Counted from the stretch's first letter, positions 1-10,122 are shown. The stretch: DNA of 50,456 bases from Paracoccaceae bacterium (GCA_020622085.1 JAHRYM010000001.1:1727154-1777609), one strand, 5' to 3'. The notes: generated from the sequence alone by a model not told the origin. A program made the numbers and translations.

Positions 1-6
1 GACTAG

Positions 7-23
7 GGTCGAGACTCAATCAA
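7..23 (+). repeat. Left terminal inverted repeat of the IS
   Basis: GGTCGAGACTCAATCAA matches the reverse complement of the right end at 14 of 17 positions. CTAG lies immediately outside. Confidence 0.8.
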
Positions 24-774
24 GTCCACCAGATGATGATTGCGGCGATTGCGACGGCGGATGCGAAGTTGATGGCCAGCTTGTCGTAGCGGGTGGCAAT
101 GCGTCGCCAGTCCTTGAGGCGGCAGAAAGCCCGCTCGATCAGATTTCTGTCGCGATAAGCCGTCTCATCGTAGGGGATGGGCACCTTGCGTGATCGGGTG
201 GAGGGGATGACGGCCTCGGTTTTCGTCGCCGCGAGGCGGTCACGCAGGCTGTTGGCGTCATAACCCATGTCAGCCAGAAGGCGTGTGGGGGCGGTGCATT
301 TGTCCAGAAGCGCCGGAGCCTCCGAGATGTCGGCGTGGTTTCCGGGGCTGAGGCTGAAGGCCACCGCGCGTCCGCAACCATCTGTCAGAGCATGGATCTT
401 GGTGGTTGGACCGCCACGCGAGCGCCCGATGCCCTGAATTTGCGCCCCCCTTTTCCGCCGTGTGCAGAGCGGTGGGCGCGCACGGCGGTGCTGTCGATGC
501 TCAGGTCGCCGGGCAGTTCGGCCCGTGCCGCAAGGGTCGCAAAGATGCGTCCCCAGAGGCCGCGGTGGCTCCATCGATTGAAGCGGTTGTAGATCGTCGT
601 CGGCGGGCCATAGCTGGCTGGACAATCCTCCCACCGACACCCGACCCGCAGCACATGGATGATGCCGCTGATGACGCGACGGTCATCCACCCGCCTCGCC
701 CCCGGTTGGTTCTTCGGCAAAAGCGGCTCAATCGCCGCCCAGGCCCGATCCGAAAGCCAGAAACCTGCCGACAT
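20..774 (-). CDS. IS5-family DDE transposase, expressed by -1 frameshift
   Basis: The transposase cuts and joins the IS ends. The first frame starts at ATG 774 (MSAGFWLSDRAWAAIEPLL) and runs to 385. It carries the N-terminal DUF4096-type region and the first catalytic Asp in LSIDSTAVRAH. The second frame is open from 640 to 20 and carries QGIGRSRGGPTTKIHA, the second Asp in LADMGYDA, and the catalytic Glu in NLIERAFCRLKDWRRIATRYDK. The two frames differ by -1. On the coding strand the overlap contains a run of A then G (AAAAGGGGGG, about 445-454), a typical slippery site at the right place. The fused product would be about 250 residues, normal for this group. The frameshift is inferred from the sequence only; a disabling mutation would look the same. 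Confidence 0.85.
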
Positions 775-834
775 TCCACACCCCCCCTGCATTGCAGAGA
801 AAGTGAACCAGATAGATGACAATATATCAATAGA

Positions 835-851
835 TTGATTGGGTTTCGGCC
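835..851 (-). repeat. Right terminal inverted repeat of the IS
   Basis: Read on the minus strand this end is GGCCGAAACCCAATCAA. It pairs with the left end with three mismatches, and CTAG (852-855) lies immediately outside. Confidence 0.8.
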
Positions 852-860
852 CTAGGACGA

Positions 861-886
861 AAAAGGGGTGGCCCGAAGGCCACCCC
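861..886 (-). terminator. Intrinsic terminator of mttB
   Basis: On the minus strand a perfect 9-bp stem GGGGTGGCC/GGCCACCCC closes on a TTCG tetraloop and is followed by TTTTTCG. It begins 30 bases past the mttB stop. The IS right end is only a few bases beyond the T tract, so the terminator survived the insertion. Confidence 0.88.
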
Positions 887-915
887 CGATCATTTCCGAC
901 CCTTTCCGGGGCCGA

Positions 916-2466
916 TCACATGAAGGCGTCCGGCATGGATGCCTTCTTCTTCGCCACATAGTCGTTCAGCGCCTCTTCCTTCGCGGGGTCCAGCGTCGGC
1001 TTCTGGTAGTCGCCCAGCAGCTTCTTCACCCGTGCCGAAGCCAGCGCCATCGTGTCGCGCGAACCGTCAAGCTCCCAGGCCTCGAAGGGCTTGTAGTCCA
1101 GCAGTTCGGTGCGCCAGAAGGCGGTCTTGAAGTTCGCCTGCGTGTGGTCGGTGCCCAGATAGTGGCTGGCCTGGCCCGAACCGACATAGCGCAGCGCCTC
1201 CATCGCAAGGCCGTTTTCCGACATGTCGATGCCTTCGGCGATCTTGTGCAGCACCCCAAGCTGGTCGGCATCCATGACGAATTTCTCGTAGGACGACACA
1301 AGCCCGCCTTCCAGCCAGCCGCAGGCATGCAGCATGAAGTTCACGCCCGACAAAAGCCCCATGTTCAGGCTGTTGGCGGATTCGTAGGCCGCCTGCGCAT
1401 CTGGCAGTTTCGAGCCGCAGAAGGCCCCGGCCGAGCGATAGGGAATGCCCAGCCGCCGCACCAGTTGTCCCGCGCCATAGGTGACAAGGCTCGCCTCCGG
1501 CGTGCCGAAGGTGGGGGCGCCCGAGGCCATGTCGGTCGAGGTGACGAAGGCCCCGCCAATCACCGGAGCGCCCTTGCGGATGAGCTGGCTGTAGGAAATC
1601 CCGGCCAGCAGTTCGACCAGCACCTGCGTCAGCGTTCCCGCCACCGTCACCGGCGACATCGCGCCGCCGACGATGAAGGGCGACACGATCGCCGCCTGGT
1701 TATGCGCGGCATATTCTTCCAGCGCACCCATCATGATGCCGTCGAAGGTCATCGGCGAGTTGATGTTCACAAGGCTGACCATCACCGTGTTCTGCTCGAC
1801 GAAGTCATCACCGAACAGGATCTTGGCCATGGCCACGGAATCGGCCGCGCGTTCGGGCGCGGTGACCGAGCCCATGAAGGGCTTGTCGCTGAGCGTCATA
1901 TGGGCCAGCAGCATGTCCAGATGGCGCTTGTTCACCGGCACGTCGGTCGGTTCGCAGACCGTGCCGCCCGAATGGTGCAGCCACTTCGACATATAGCCGA
2001 GCTTCACGAAGTTCTGGAAATCCTCGATCGTGGCATAGCGGCGCCCGCCATCGGCGTCGCGCACGAAGGGCGGTCCGTAGACCGGCGCCAGCACCAGGTT
2101 GCGCCCGCCGATCTCGACGTTGCGTTCGGGGTTGCGCGCGTATTGGGTGAAGGTCTTCGGCGCGGTGGCGGCAAGCTTGCGCGCAAGGCCGCGCGGGATG
2201 TGGACCCGCTCGCCCTTCACGTCGGCGCCCGCTTCCTTCCAGCGCGCCAGCGCGCCGGGGTTTTCGACGAAGTTGACGCCGATTTCCTCAAGGATGGTCT
2301 CGGCGTTGTGCTCGATGACCTGGAGCGCCTCTTCGTTCAGCACCTCGAAATTCGGGATGTTGCGCGAGATGTAGCGCGCGGTCTCGAAGTGCACCGCGCT
2401 CCGCTCTGCCCGGCGGGCCGCGCCGCCGCCTCCTCGTGACCTGCGGCCTTCCACGACGTCGCTCAT
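916..2466 (-). CDS. mttB: MttB-family corrinoid-dependent methyltransferase (non-pyrrolysine)
   Basis: This family moves a methyl group from a methylated amine to the cobalt of a corrinoid protein. The 516-residue product matches the usual length and shows family stretches such as [20 protein letters not shown] near residue 40, [13 protein letters not shown] in the middle and [14 protein letters not shown] near the C terminus. No in-frame TAG occurs, so it belongs to the non-Pyl branch, whose characterised members use glycine betaine, carnitine or proline betaine. The true substrate is unknown. I chose ATG 2466 over ATG 2472 because GGGAG lies 8 bases before it. The N terminus is Gly/Arg-rich (residues 7-22), like the tails of the corrinoid enzymes at 20-24 kb. 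It is divergent from guaA, and no corrinoid protein gene is adjacent. The open frame extends much further upstream, but that part is antisense to guaA. Confidence 0.92.
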   Translation of the reverse strand: MSDVVEGRRSRGGGGAARRAERSAVHFETARYISRNIPNFEVLNEEALQVIEHNAETILEEIGVNFVENPGALARWKEAGADVKGERVHIPRGLARKLAATAPKTFTQYARNPERNVEIGGRNLVLAPVYGPPFVRDADGGRRYATIEDFQNFVKLGYMSKWLHHSGGTVCEPTDVPVNKRHLDMLLAHMTLSDKPFMGSVTAPERAADSVAMAKILFGDDFVEQNTVMVSLVNINSPMTFDGIMMGALEEYAAHNQAAIVSPFIVGGAMSPVTVAGTLTQVLVELLAGISYSQLIRKGAPVIGGAFVTSTDMASGAPTFGTPEASLVTYGAGQLVRRLGIPYRSAGAFCGSKLPDAQAAYESANSLNMGLLSGVNFMLHACGWLEGGLVSSYEKFVMDADQLGVLHKIAEGIDMSENGLAMEALRYVGSGQASHYLGTDHTQANFKTAFWRTELLDYKPFEAWELDGSRDTMALASARVKKLLGDYQKPTLDPAKEEALNDYVAKKKASMPDAFM

Positions 2467-2637
2467 GCGCATTTCTCCCGGCAAGATAACTCCGTTCCTT
2501 ATGCGGGATGCAGGCCCGCGTCCGGCGTCGATTTTCGCCCTTTGGGGGTCAAAAGCGACATCAACGCGAGCTGCAACCTCCGTCACCCGATGGTGCAGCC
2601 CCTTGCGCCACGGCACGGGGGCCATTATTCCCCGGCC

Positions 2638-4194
<1,557 letters not shown>

Positions 4195-4221
4195 TCCGGG
4201 AGGCTTACGGGAAAATGAAAT

Positions 4222-4250
4222 GGCCCGCCTGATCGGCGGGCCTTCTTGCT
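4222..4250 (+). terminator. Bidirectional terminator between guaA and the nitroreductase gene
   Basis: The stem GGCCCGCC/GGCGGGCC (4222-4229 with 4235-4242) has a 5-base loop and is followed on the plus strand by TTCTTGCTTT. On the minus strand it is followed by ATTTCATTTT, so it can serve both convergent genes. Confidence 0.85.
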
Positions 4251-4256
4251 TTCGCC

Positions 4257-4856
4257 TCAGGCAAAAGTGCCGCGACGGGCGATCTGGGCCAGCGGCAGGC
4301 GGGCGTTCGGCATTTCGCGGGCGCGGAGTTTTTCGGGCAGCACGGCTGCCTCGCCCTGACGCCCGATCGCCACGATCGCGTGCAGGTGGTGATCCTTCGG
4401 CAGGTTCAGCGCGGCCGCGGCCCTGTCATGGTCAAACCCGCCCATGGCATGGGCCGCATAGCCCGACAGATGCGCCTGCAGCGCAAGGTTGGACCAGGCG
4501 GCACCGGCATCGAAACCGTGCCAGAGGTTCGCCACTTCGGGAGCGCCTTCGGAACCGGCAACGGTGGATCTGGAGGCAATGGCGACCAGCGCGGCAGCCT
4601 TTGCGGCCCAGGCGGCGTTGAAGTCGAGCAGCCCGCCCAGAATCGCGTCAAAGCCCTCGTCTCCGCGCAGACCCCAGGCAAAGCGCCAGGGCTGGTGGTT
4701 CGACGCCGAAGGCGCCCAGCGTGCGGCCTCGAGCATCGTCAGAAGTTCGTCTTCGGGCAGCGTCTCGTCGGTGAAGGACCGCGGCGACCACCGTGCCGTG
4801 AACATCGGATGGATGTCGTGGGCGGCGATGCGCGGGCTATGCAGCGGGGCATTCAT
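4257..4856 (-). CDS. Nitroreductase-family FMN oxidoreductase
   Basis: The 199-residue protein belongs to the FMN-dependent nitroreductase superfamily. It has the N-terminal phosphate-contacting pattern RWSPRSFTDETLPEDELL, followed by EAARWAPSASNHQPWRF, which is the typical FMN-site stretch. A C-terminal HAIVAIGR strand matches the family end. Members reduce nitro groups, quinones or flavins with NAD(P)H, and the substrate cannot be read from the sequence. ATG 4856 is the first start giving family-like sequence; the longer frame upstream is Cys/Arg-rich and unlike the family. The gene is divergent from the MFS gene (158 bases between) and convergent with guaA. Confidence 0.9.
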   Translation of the reverse strand: MNAPLHSPRIAAHDIHPMFTARWSPRSFTDETLPEDELLTMLEAARWAPSASNHQPWRFAWGLRGDEGFDAILGGLLDFNAAWAAKAAALVAIASRSTVAGSEGAPEVANLWHGFDAGAAWSNLALQAHLSGYAAHAMGGFDHDRAAAALNLPKDHHLHAIVAIGRQGEAAVLPEKLRAREMPNARLPLAQIARRGTFA

Positions 4857-5014
4857 GGGCAAGATCCGATCTGGTGCGTTTGCCGCAATATCTAGGCTGC
4901 ACCTGCCGCATCCGCAACGCCGCACATGCACAGGTGCTGTGCAGGCCGCGGATGCGATGGCCCGTCCGATTTTCCCTCTTGGCGCGGCCGGCATTCCGGT
5001 AAAGGCTGCGGCGC

Positions 5015-6310
5015 ATGGCCGACTCCTCCCCCCTGTTCCTGTTCCGTCACCGCGAATTCGCGCTGTTCTGGCTGGCGATGATCTTCGTCAACCTCGCCGT
5101 CCAGATCGAGGCGGTAAGCATCGGCTGGCAGATCTACGGGCTTGGGCGCCAGACCCGCTCGATTGCGGAAAGTTCGCTTCTGGTCGGCATGGTCGGACTG
5201 GCGCAGTTCCTGCCGCTGTTTCTGCTGACGCTCTGGGCGGGCGCGGTAGCCGACCGGCATTCGCGCAAGAAGATCGTGGTCGCAAGCCTGATCGTCGAGA
5301 CGGTCTGCGTGCTGGGTCTGGTCGCCGTGGCGCTGGAGCCAAGCCCGAAGGTCTGGCATGTCTTTGCCATCGCCGCCTTCTTCGGCGCGGCGCGGGCCTT
5401 CCTGTCGCCGGCGTCGTCGGCGCTGGTGCCGATGCTGGTGCCGAAATCCGACATGCCGCAGGCGATTTCGCTAAAGTCCCTCAGCTGGCAGGGCGCGGTC
5501 ATCATCGGGCCCTGGCTCGGCGGGCTTTTATGCGCGGTTTCGACGGCGCTGGCCTACGGAGTGGCGGCGGCGCTTTACACCCTGGGCATCGCGATCATCC
5601 TTCAGATGCGCGCCAATACCCGGCCCGTGCGGCAACCCGGAAGCCCGATCCAGCAGATCCGCGAAGGGATCGCCTATGTCTGGACCAACAAGATCATCCT
5701 TGGCGCGATCTCGCTTGATCTTTTCGCGGTGCTTCTGGGCGGGGCCACCGCCTTGCTGCCGGCCTTTGCCTCCGACATCCTCCAGGTGGGGCCCGAGGGC
5801 TTTGGCCTCCTGCGGTCTGGTCCCGCCATCGGCGCGGTGATCATGGCGGTATTCCTGGCGCGCTGGCCGCTCAGGCGTCACGCCGGACGGCGGATGTTCC
5901 TGGCCGTCGGCGCCTTCGGCTTTGCCACGCTGGTCTTTGCGCTGTCGAAGAACATCTACCTGTCGGTCGCGGCGCTGGCGGTCCTTGGGGCGGCCGACAT
6001 GGTGTCGGTCTATGTCCGCCAGACGCTGGTGCAGATCGTGACTCCCGACCACATGCGCGGGCGTGTCGCTTCGGTGTCGGGGGTGTTCATCTCGGGGTCG
6101 AACGAGCTGGGCGAGTTCGAAAGCGGCGTCGCGGCGCGGTTCCTCGGGCCCGTGGGCGCGGCGGTCTTCGGCGGGCTTGGCACGATCGGCGTCACCGGGC
6201 TTTGGGCGCGGATGTTTCCCGCGCTGCGGCAGGCCGACCGGCTGGACAGTTGGGAAGAGCCTTCCGAGGAAACGCTGCCCGTCCATTCGCTGACCACGCC
6301 CGCAAGCTGA
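5015..6310 (+). CDS. MFS transporter, EntS-like (MFS_3)
   Basis: The 431-residue hydrophobic protein has about 12 predicted membrane spans. The characteristic loop after helix 2 reads GAVADRHSRKKIVV. A second characteristic segment is LVQIVTPDHMRGRVASV, near residue 335. These features fit the MFS_3 exporter group that includes EntS and many presumed drug or siderophore exporters, acting in the inner membrane. The substrate is unknown. AAAGG lies about 9 bases before the ATG. An SDR gene begins 11 bases after its stop, so the two are probably co-transcribed. Confidence 0.9.
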   Translation: MADSSPLFLFRHREFALFWLAMIFVNLAVQIEAVSIGWQIYGLGRQTRSIAESSLLVGMVGLAQFLPLFLLTLWAGAVADRHSRKKIVVASLIVETVCVLGLVAVALEPSPKVWHVFAIAAFFGAARAFLSPASSALVPMLVPKSDMPQAISLKSLSWQGAVIIGPWLGGLLCAVSTALAYGVAAALYTLGIAIILQMRANTRPVRQPGSPIQQIREGIAYVWTNKIILGAISLDLFAVLLGGATALLPAFASDILQVGPEGFGLLRSGPAIGAVIMAVFLARWPLRRHAGRRMFLAVGAFGFATLVFALSKNIYLSVAALAVLGAADMVSVYVRQTLVQIVTPDHMRGRVASVSGVFISGSNELGEFESGVAARFLGPVGAAVFGGLGTIGVTGLWARMFPALRQADRLDSWEEPSEETLPVHSLTTPAS

Positions 6311-6321
6311 GGACAAAAGGC

Positions 6322-7116
6322 ATGACGATGGCAATTCCACAGATCTTCGCGCCGGGGCTGTTCGGCGACCGGGTGTTTCTGGTCAGCGGGGCCGCCGGCG
6401 GGGTCGGCGGTGCGGTGGCGCGGCTTCTGGCGAGCCTGGGCGCCAAACTGGCGTTGACGGACCTTGGGGCGGGCGCGCTGGATGCGGTAGCCGGGCCGCT
6501 GGGGGCGCTGGCGCTGCCCGCCGACATCCGCGACGTGGCCGCCTGCGAGGCGCTGGTCGCGCAGGCGCTGGCGCGGTTCGGGCGGATCGACGGTCTGGTG
6601 AATGCCGCCGGCGTCTGGGTCGAGGGCGAAACCGCCCATGCGACCGAGGCCGAATGGGACCGCTGCATCGACGTGAACCTGAAGGGCACGTTCTTCCTGT
6701 GCTCCAGGGCCATTCCGGCGCTGACGGCCAGCAAGGGCGCCATCGTCAACATCGCCTCCGATGCCGGCGTCGTCGGCAATGCGGGGGCAGCGATCTATTG
6801 TGCGTCCAAGGGCGGTGTTTTGGTGTTGAGCCGCGCGCTGGCGCTGGAACTGGCGCCCCTTGGCGTGCGGGTGAACGCGCTCTGCCCGTCGGATATCCTC
6901 AGCCCGATGCTGCAAGGTCAGGCCGATCGCTTCGGGGGCGGCGACCCGGCGGGTTATCTTTCGCGCCTGCTCGGCCATTACCCGCAAGGCGCGGCGGCAC
7001 GGTTCCTGTCGGTCGAGGAGGTGGCGGCGAACGTGGCCTTCCTGCTGTCGCCCGCGGCCGCCGGAATCACCGGCGCGGCTCAGATGCTCGATTTCGGGCT
7101 GACGGCAGGATATTGA
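6322..7116 (+). CDS. SDR-family NAD(P)-dependent oxidoreductase
   Basis: The 264-residue protein is a classical short-chain dehydrogenase. The nucleotide-binding glycine pattern is SGAAGGVG at residues 22-29, NAAGVW follows near residue 94, a Ser lies in NIASDAG near residue 146, and the catalytic pair is Tyr159 and Lys163 in YCASK. The fold and cofactor class are clear but the substrate is not. ATG 6322 is chosen because AAAGG lies a few bases upstream and the Rossmann fold begins soon after; the longer open frame overlaps the MFS gene. It forms a probable operon with the MFS and ABM genes. Confidence 0.93.
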   Translation: MTMAIPQIFAPGLFGDRVFLVSGAAGGVGGAVARLLASLGAKLALTDLGAGALDAVAGPLGALALPADIRDVAACEALVAQALARFGRIDGLVNAAGVWVEGETAHATEAEWDRCIDVNLKGTFFLCSRAIPALTASKGAIVNIASDAGVVGNAGAAIYCASKGGVLVLSRALALELAPLGVRVNALCPSDILSPMLQGQADRFGGGDPAGYLSRLLGHYPQGAAARFLSVEEVAANVAFLLSPAAAGITGAAQMLDFGLTAGY

Positions 7117-7174
7117 ACCCCGTGCGGTCCGATTTTGTCATGGCCGGATGCCGCCGCGCCGCTATAGTCGGCCC

Positions 7175-7483
7175 ATGACAGCCATAACGCTTGCCGGTTT
7201 CCTGGTCTGCCGTTCGCTTGAAGAAGCCGATCGCGCGGCGCTTCTGCTGCCCGAGCACATCCGCCTGACAAGGGCCGAGCCGGGTTGCCTTCGTTTTGAC
7301 GTGATCCGCTCGATGGCCGATCCGCTGCGCTTTGCGGTCTTTGAAACCTTCGCGGACCGCGCCGCCTTCGATCTCCACCAGACCCGCACCCGGGCAAGCC
7401 CCTGGTGGCAGGCCAGCCGGCATATCCCGCGCGACTACAAGATCGAGGAAGGTCCGCTGAGGATCCGCCGCGCCGCCGACTGA
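7175..7483 (+). CDS. Antibiotic biosynthesis monooxygenase (ABM) domain protein
   Basis: This 102-residue single-domain protein has the ABM pattern. A first beta strand ITLAGFLVC is followed by a helix with LLLPEHIRLTRAEPGCLRFDV, then AVFETFADRAAFDLHQ. The C-terminal helix HIPRDYKIEEGPL is somewhat unlike the usual WWQ ending. Members are cofactorless oxygenases or dimeric ferredoxin-like proteins of unknown role. ATG 7175 is preferred over 7148 because the family strand begins there. It follows the SDR gene by 58 bases on the same strand and ends 19 bases from the convergent transglycosylase gene. Confidence 0.82.
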   Translation: MTAITLAGFLVCRSLEEADRAALLLPEHIRLTRAEPGCLRFDVIRSMADPLRFAVFETFADRAAFDLHQTRTRASPWWQASRHIPRDYKIEEGPLRIRRAAD

Positions 7484-7502
7484 GGGCTTCGGGCGGGGAT
7501 CA

Positions 7503-8105
7503 TCAGCTCCCGAGGATCACCGCCACGTAATCCAGCGTCTCGGCATAGTTCGGCACGCCCCCCGCATCATCCACCGCGCCGGGGCCGGCGTTATAGGCGG
7601 CAAGCGCAAGCCGCCAGCTGCCGAAGCGGTCATACATCATCCGAAGATAACGCGCGCCACCATAGAGGTTGTCGACCGGATCGGTCGGATCGACGCCAAG
7701 CCGCGCCGCCGTGTCGGGCATGAGCTGCGCAAGGCCCGTGGCGCCTTTCGGCGACACCGCCTGCGGGTTCCAGCCGGATTCCTTCTGCACCAGCCGCAGG
7801 AACAGATCCTCGGGAATGCCATGCTTCACCGCTGCGGCACGGGCAACGGTCAGGTATTCGCCCCGATAGCGCCCGGAATAGCCGGGAATGATGCCATCGC
7901 CCGTCTTGCCTTCCTTGGCCTTCGGGGTCAGGCGGGCGCTGTTTTGATACTGACGCGCCAGCCGTGTATCCAGAAGCGAGGCCTGCTGGCGAAACACCGA
8001 CATCCGCGACGCCTTGGCCGAAGCCCGCGTCAGGCCTTCAGCGGCGACCGAACCCGCGCATCCCACGACCAGAACGGCCAGGACGGCCGCTGCACGATGC
8101 CGCAT
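7503..8105 (-). CDS. Lytic transglycosylase (SLT domain), exported
   Basis: The 200-residue protein cleaves peptidoglycan glycan strands to give anhydromuramoyl ends. A signal segment (residues 1-22) is followed by a linker and an SLT domain with catalytic Glu109 in VQKESGWNPQAVSPKGA, then GLAQLMPDTA, and the AYNAGPGAVDD motif near the end. The signal contains VVGC, which could be a lipobox with Cys16, so it may be a lipoprotein. I take ATG 8105 as the start; a GTG directly before it at 8108 is an alternative. It is convergent with the ABM gene and appears to be transcribed alone. Confidence 0.93.
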   Translation of the reverse strand: MRHRAAAVLAVLVVGCAGSVAAEGLTRASAKASRMSVFRQQASLLDTRLARQYQNSARLTPKAKEGKTGDGIIPGYSGRYRGEYLTVARAAAVKHGIPEDLFLRLVQKESGWNPQAVSPKGATGLAQLMPDTAARLGVDPTDPVDNLYGGARYLRMMYDRFGSWRLALAAYNAGPGAVDDAGGVPNYAETLDYVAVILGS

Positions 8106-8176
8106 CACTTTTCACCCATGGGGCTGTTGTCCTTGGCCCGGAGTGATAGCGCGTTCACGCAGGTTTGACGAGTCCG

Positions 8177-8217
8177 AAGCGGCCCGCAGGCAAGTGCCGG
8201 TCTGTTGCGGGCCGCTT
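8177..8217 (-). terminator. Long stem-loop, possible terminator of the LuxR/cytochrome operon
   Basis: A perfect 12-bp inverted repeat (8177-8188 with 8206-8217) encloses a 17-base loop. It begins about 79 bases past the LuxR-type gene on the minus strand. There is no T tract, so a Rho-independent role is uncertain and it could be a regulatory or processing hairpin. Confidence 0.45.
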
Positions 8218-8295
8218 TCCGCGCGCCGCTGGCCCCTGCGCCCCGCCCTTCACCGCCCTGACCGGCACTAACGCACGCCCGGCTTTGCCCGCAGG

Positions 8296-8913
8296 TCAGG
8301 TCCGCAGCGCCTGCGCAGGCCTGGCCTGATCCGCCGCCGGCGCCAGCCCCGCCTGCAACCCCAAGGCGTCAGGCCGCAGCAGATCCTCGATCAGGATGCT
8401 GACCAGTTGCCCGCGCCCCGCAAGGCCCGACTTGCGGTAGATCGCATTCAGATGGGTCTTGACCGTGCCTTCGGCCGACCCCCGCAGGCGGGCGATTTCG
8501 GCGATGGAACACCCCTTGATCGTGAAGATCGCCACATCGGCTTCCGATGGGGTCAGGCCCCACTGGGCGAAATGCCCCTCGATCACCTGATGCAGCGCCC
8601 CCGACGCAACCGACAGCGCCCGTTCGGCATGGGCCTGGCGCACCAGCATCTGGCGCAGGAAAAGCGCCTCGCAGATGACAGCGGCAATCAATGCGAGATT
8701 GGCGGTGATCTCGATATAGACATGCGCCTCGCGCCAGAGCGCGGCGCCGAGTTCACGCATGTCGGCATAGAGATCGCCCAGGAACAGGACAACGCAGAGC
8801 GTCTGCAAAGCAATCAGCGCGATCAGCAGGGCAGAGTTGCGGCCCAGTTGCCGGTCTTCGGGGGGTGCCACGCGCCCCGAGGGCGCTGCCGGCATCGTCG
8901 CTGTCACTGCCAT
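8296..8913 (-). CDS. LuxR-type HTH regulator with two N-terminal membrane helices
   Basis: The 205-residue protein has two hydrophobic segments at about residues 26-48 and 65-90. A LuxR-type DNA-binding domain follows at about 118-178 (GLTPSEADVAIFTIKG, then IAEIARLRGSAEGTVKTHLNAIYRKSGL). It lacks a receiver or autoinducer domain, so any signal would have to be sensed through the membrane part. The ATG has AAAGG 7 bases upstream, and that site overlaps the stop codon of the cytochrome gene 10 bases away, so it is translated from the same mRNA. It probably regulates in response to membrane or redox state, but the targets are unknown. Confidence 0.88.
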   Translation of the reverse strand: MAVTATMPAAPSGRVAPPEDRQLGRNSALLIALIALQTLCVVLFLGDLYADMRELGAALWREAHVYIEITANLALIAAVICEALFLRQMLVRQAHAERALSVASGALHQVIEGHFAQWGLTPSEADVAIFTIKGCSIAEIARLRGSAEGTVKTHLNAIYRKSGLAGRGQLVSILIEDLLRPDALGLQAGLAPAADQARPAQALRT

Positions 8914-8923
8914 CCTGCACCTT

Positions 8924-9523
8924 TCAGCGGGGAATCGTCTTGGTGCCTGTCACCATGGCCCGGGCAAGGTTTATCTTGAGCCGCCAACTTTCGAAAATCA
9001 CGGCTGCGACATGCGCGGCCACAGAAATTTCCGCCCAGGTCACGAAGACCCCGTGCAGTTCCCTGACCCAATCCATGCCGAAAAAGCGGACTGTCAACTG
9101 CATGTAACCTGTCACGCCGATGGCCAGAAAGGTTGCCAGCAGGTTGTAGATCATCAGCGCCCCCAGGGGGGAATGCCCGGCATGGATATGGCGGCGCCCC
9201 GTCACCATGTCCTGCGCCTGACCTATCGCGGCCGGGATCGACGGGGGGAAATCGCTGAACCGCGCATGCCGGGTGCCGACCAGACCCCACAGCACCCGCA
9301 GCCCCACAAGAGCCACGACCGCGTAGCCGATATAGTGGTGAAGCGCCTTCTCGGGGTTGTCGAGAAAGGCGTTGGTCACGAAGAACCCCAGCAGCGACCA
9401 GTGAAACACCCGCACGACAGGATCCCAGACCCGCAAGGCCCGGTCGGCTTCGGACAGGCTGCCCTTGCATGGGCCGGTTTCGGAACCGGTGCAGGGGCCG
9501 GTTCGGGGGATGAAGGCGGACAT
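8924..9523 (-). CDS. Cytochrome b561-family diheme membrane protein
   Basis: The 199-residue protein fits the prokaryotic cytochrome b561 / Ni-Fe-hydrogenase b-subunit family, with four membrane helices. Candidate heme ligands are the His in VVRVFHWSL, the His in ALHHYIGYAVV, and the His residues in ELHGVFVTWAEISVAAHVAAV. GHSPLGALMIYNL in the middle is a common family stretch. It would pass electrons between quinol and a soluble or periplasmic partner. ATG 9523 fits the homology; an upstream GTG at 9604 would add a basic Cys-containing segment. The PepSY gene precedes it by 90 bases and the LuxR gene follows by 10. Confidence 0.9.
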   Translation of the reverse strand: MSAFIPRTGPCTGSETGPCKGSLSEADRALRVWDPVVRVFHWSLLGFFVTNAFLDNPEKALHHYIGYAVVALVGLRVLWGLVGTRHARFSDFPPSIPAAIGQAQDMVTGRRHIHAGHSPLGALMIYNLLATFLAIGVTGYMQLTVRFFGMDWVRELHGVFVTWAEISVAAHVAAVIFESWRLKINLARAMVTGTKTIPR

Positions 9524-9613
9524 CGCGGCAAGACCTTTCCGGCTGTGACGGGAACGGATGCCGGTCCGGCAACGCGGGCATGGCGCGCGCCGCCGGACCG
9601 TCACGAAGGGCTG

Positions 9614-9859
9614 TCAGTTCTTTTTGACTTCCTTCAGATCCTTGTCGAAATACATCTCATGGGTCTCGCCGTCCTTCACGGCATAGGCCTCGAGCAGACC
9701 ATCTTCAATCTGGACCTTGCGGACCTCGTAGCCTTCCTTGACGAGTTGCGCCGTCAGCTTCTCCTGCATGACGGGATCGACAGTGCCTTCGGCACCTGCG
9801 GGCAAGCCCAGTGACAGTGCCATCAGCGCGGCGGTGGCGAACATCGAGAACCGGTTCAT
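9614..9859 (-). CDS. Small exported PepSY-domain protein
   Basis: The 81-residue product has a signal peptide (residues 1-23, ending LPAGAEG). A short PepSY-like domain follows with [26 protein letters not shown] and [12 protein letters not shown]. Such proteins commonly sit beside cytochrome b561 genes and are thought to act in the periplasm with the cytochrome. AAGGA lies about 7 bases upstream of the ATG. The frame stays open further upstream, but that part lacks family sequence. It is the first gene of the probable three-gene unit PepSY - cytochrome b - LuxR. Confidence 0.85.
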   Translation of the reverse strand: MNRFSMFATAALMALSLGLPAGAEGTVDPVMQEKLTAQLVKEGYEVRKVQIEDGLLEAYAVKDGETHEMYFDKDLKEVKKN

Positions 9860-10061
9860 CGGCAATTCCTTTCGGGTGTGGACAGGTCCGGCCGGGCCTC
9901 CTGCCTCGGCGGACAGCCAGACCCTGTGCATTGCTGCGACGCGGCGCCATCCGACCCAGGGTGCAGCCGGGCCGATCCGGCGCTTCTCTAGCCAAGGTTG
10001 GAGAAGAACTCCGCCGACAGGGGCGCCACCTGAGCAAGGCGCCGCCCGACGCACTTCCACT

Positions 10062-10090
10062 TTGTCAGGCGAGGAAGGATGGTCTAACAC
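10062..10090 (+). promoter_or_regulatory. Possible sigma-70 promoter of ssb
   Basis: TTGTCA (10062-10067) and TAACAC (10085-10090) are separated by 17 bases and lie about 33 bases before the ssb start. The -10 element is weak, so this is a tentative call. Confidence 0.35.
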
Positions 10091-10122
10091 GAAGCCCGGA
10101 GAATCTTTGGAAAGGTCGCAAC

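Larger units (their letters stand above)
7..851 (-). mobile_element. IS5-family insertion sequence (IS427-like group), complete
   Basis: This is an 845-bp element bounded by imperfect terminal inverted repeats and flanked on both sides by CTAG (3-6 and 852-855), which I read as the target duplication. It holds one transposase gene split between two frames on the minus strand, the normal layout for IS5-family elements that use a programmed -1 frameshift. Both ends and both half-frames look intact, so it may be active. It lies in the intergenic space just beyond the mttB terminator and interrupts no visible gene. The group assignment is from size, CTAG target and frameshift layout, without a database comparison. 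Confidence 0.88.

Noticed and set aside
868-2439. A long plus-strand open frame of 523 codons over mttB
   Set aside because: It is antisense to mttB. Its product is Arg/His-rich with no family sequence, as expected from GC-rich antisense frames.
916-2466. MttB as a pyrrolysine-containing trimethylamine methyltransferase
   Set aside because: There is no in-frame TAG, and pyrrolysine genes are not expected in this lineage.
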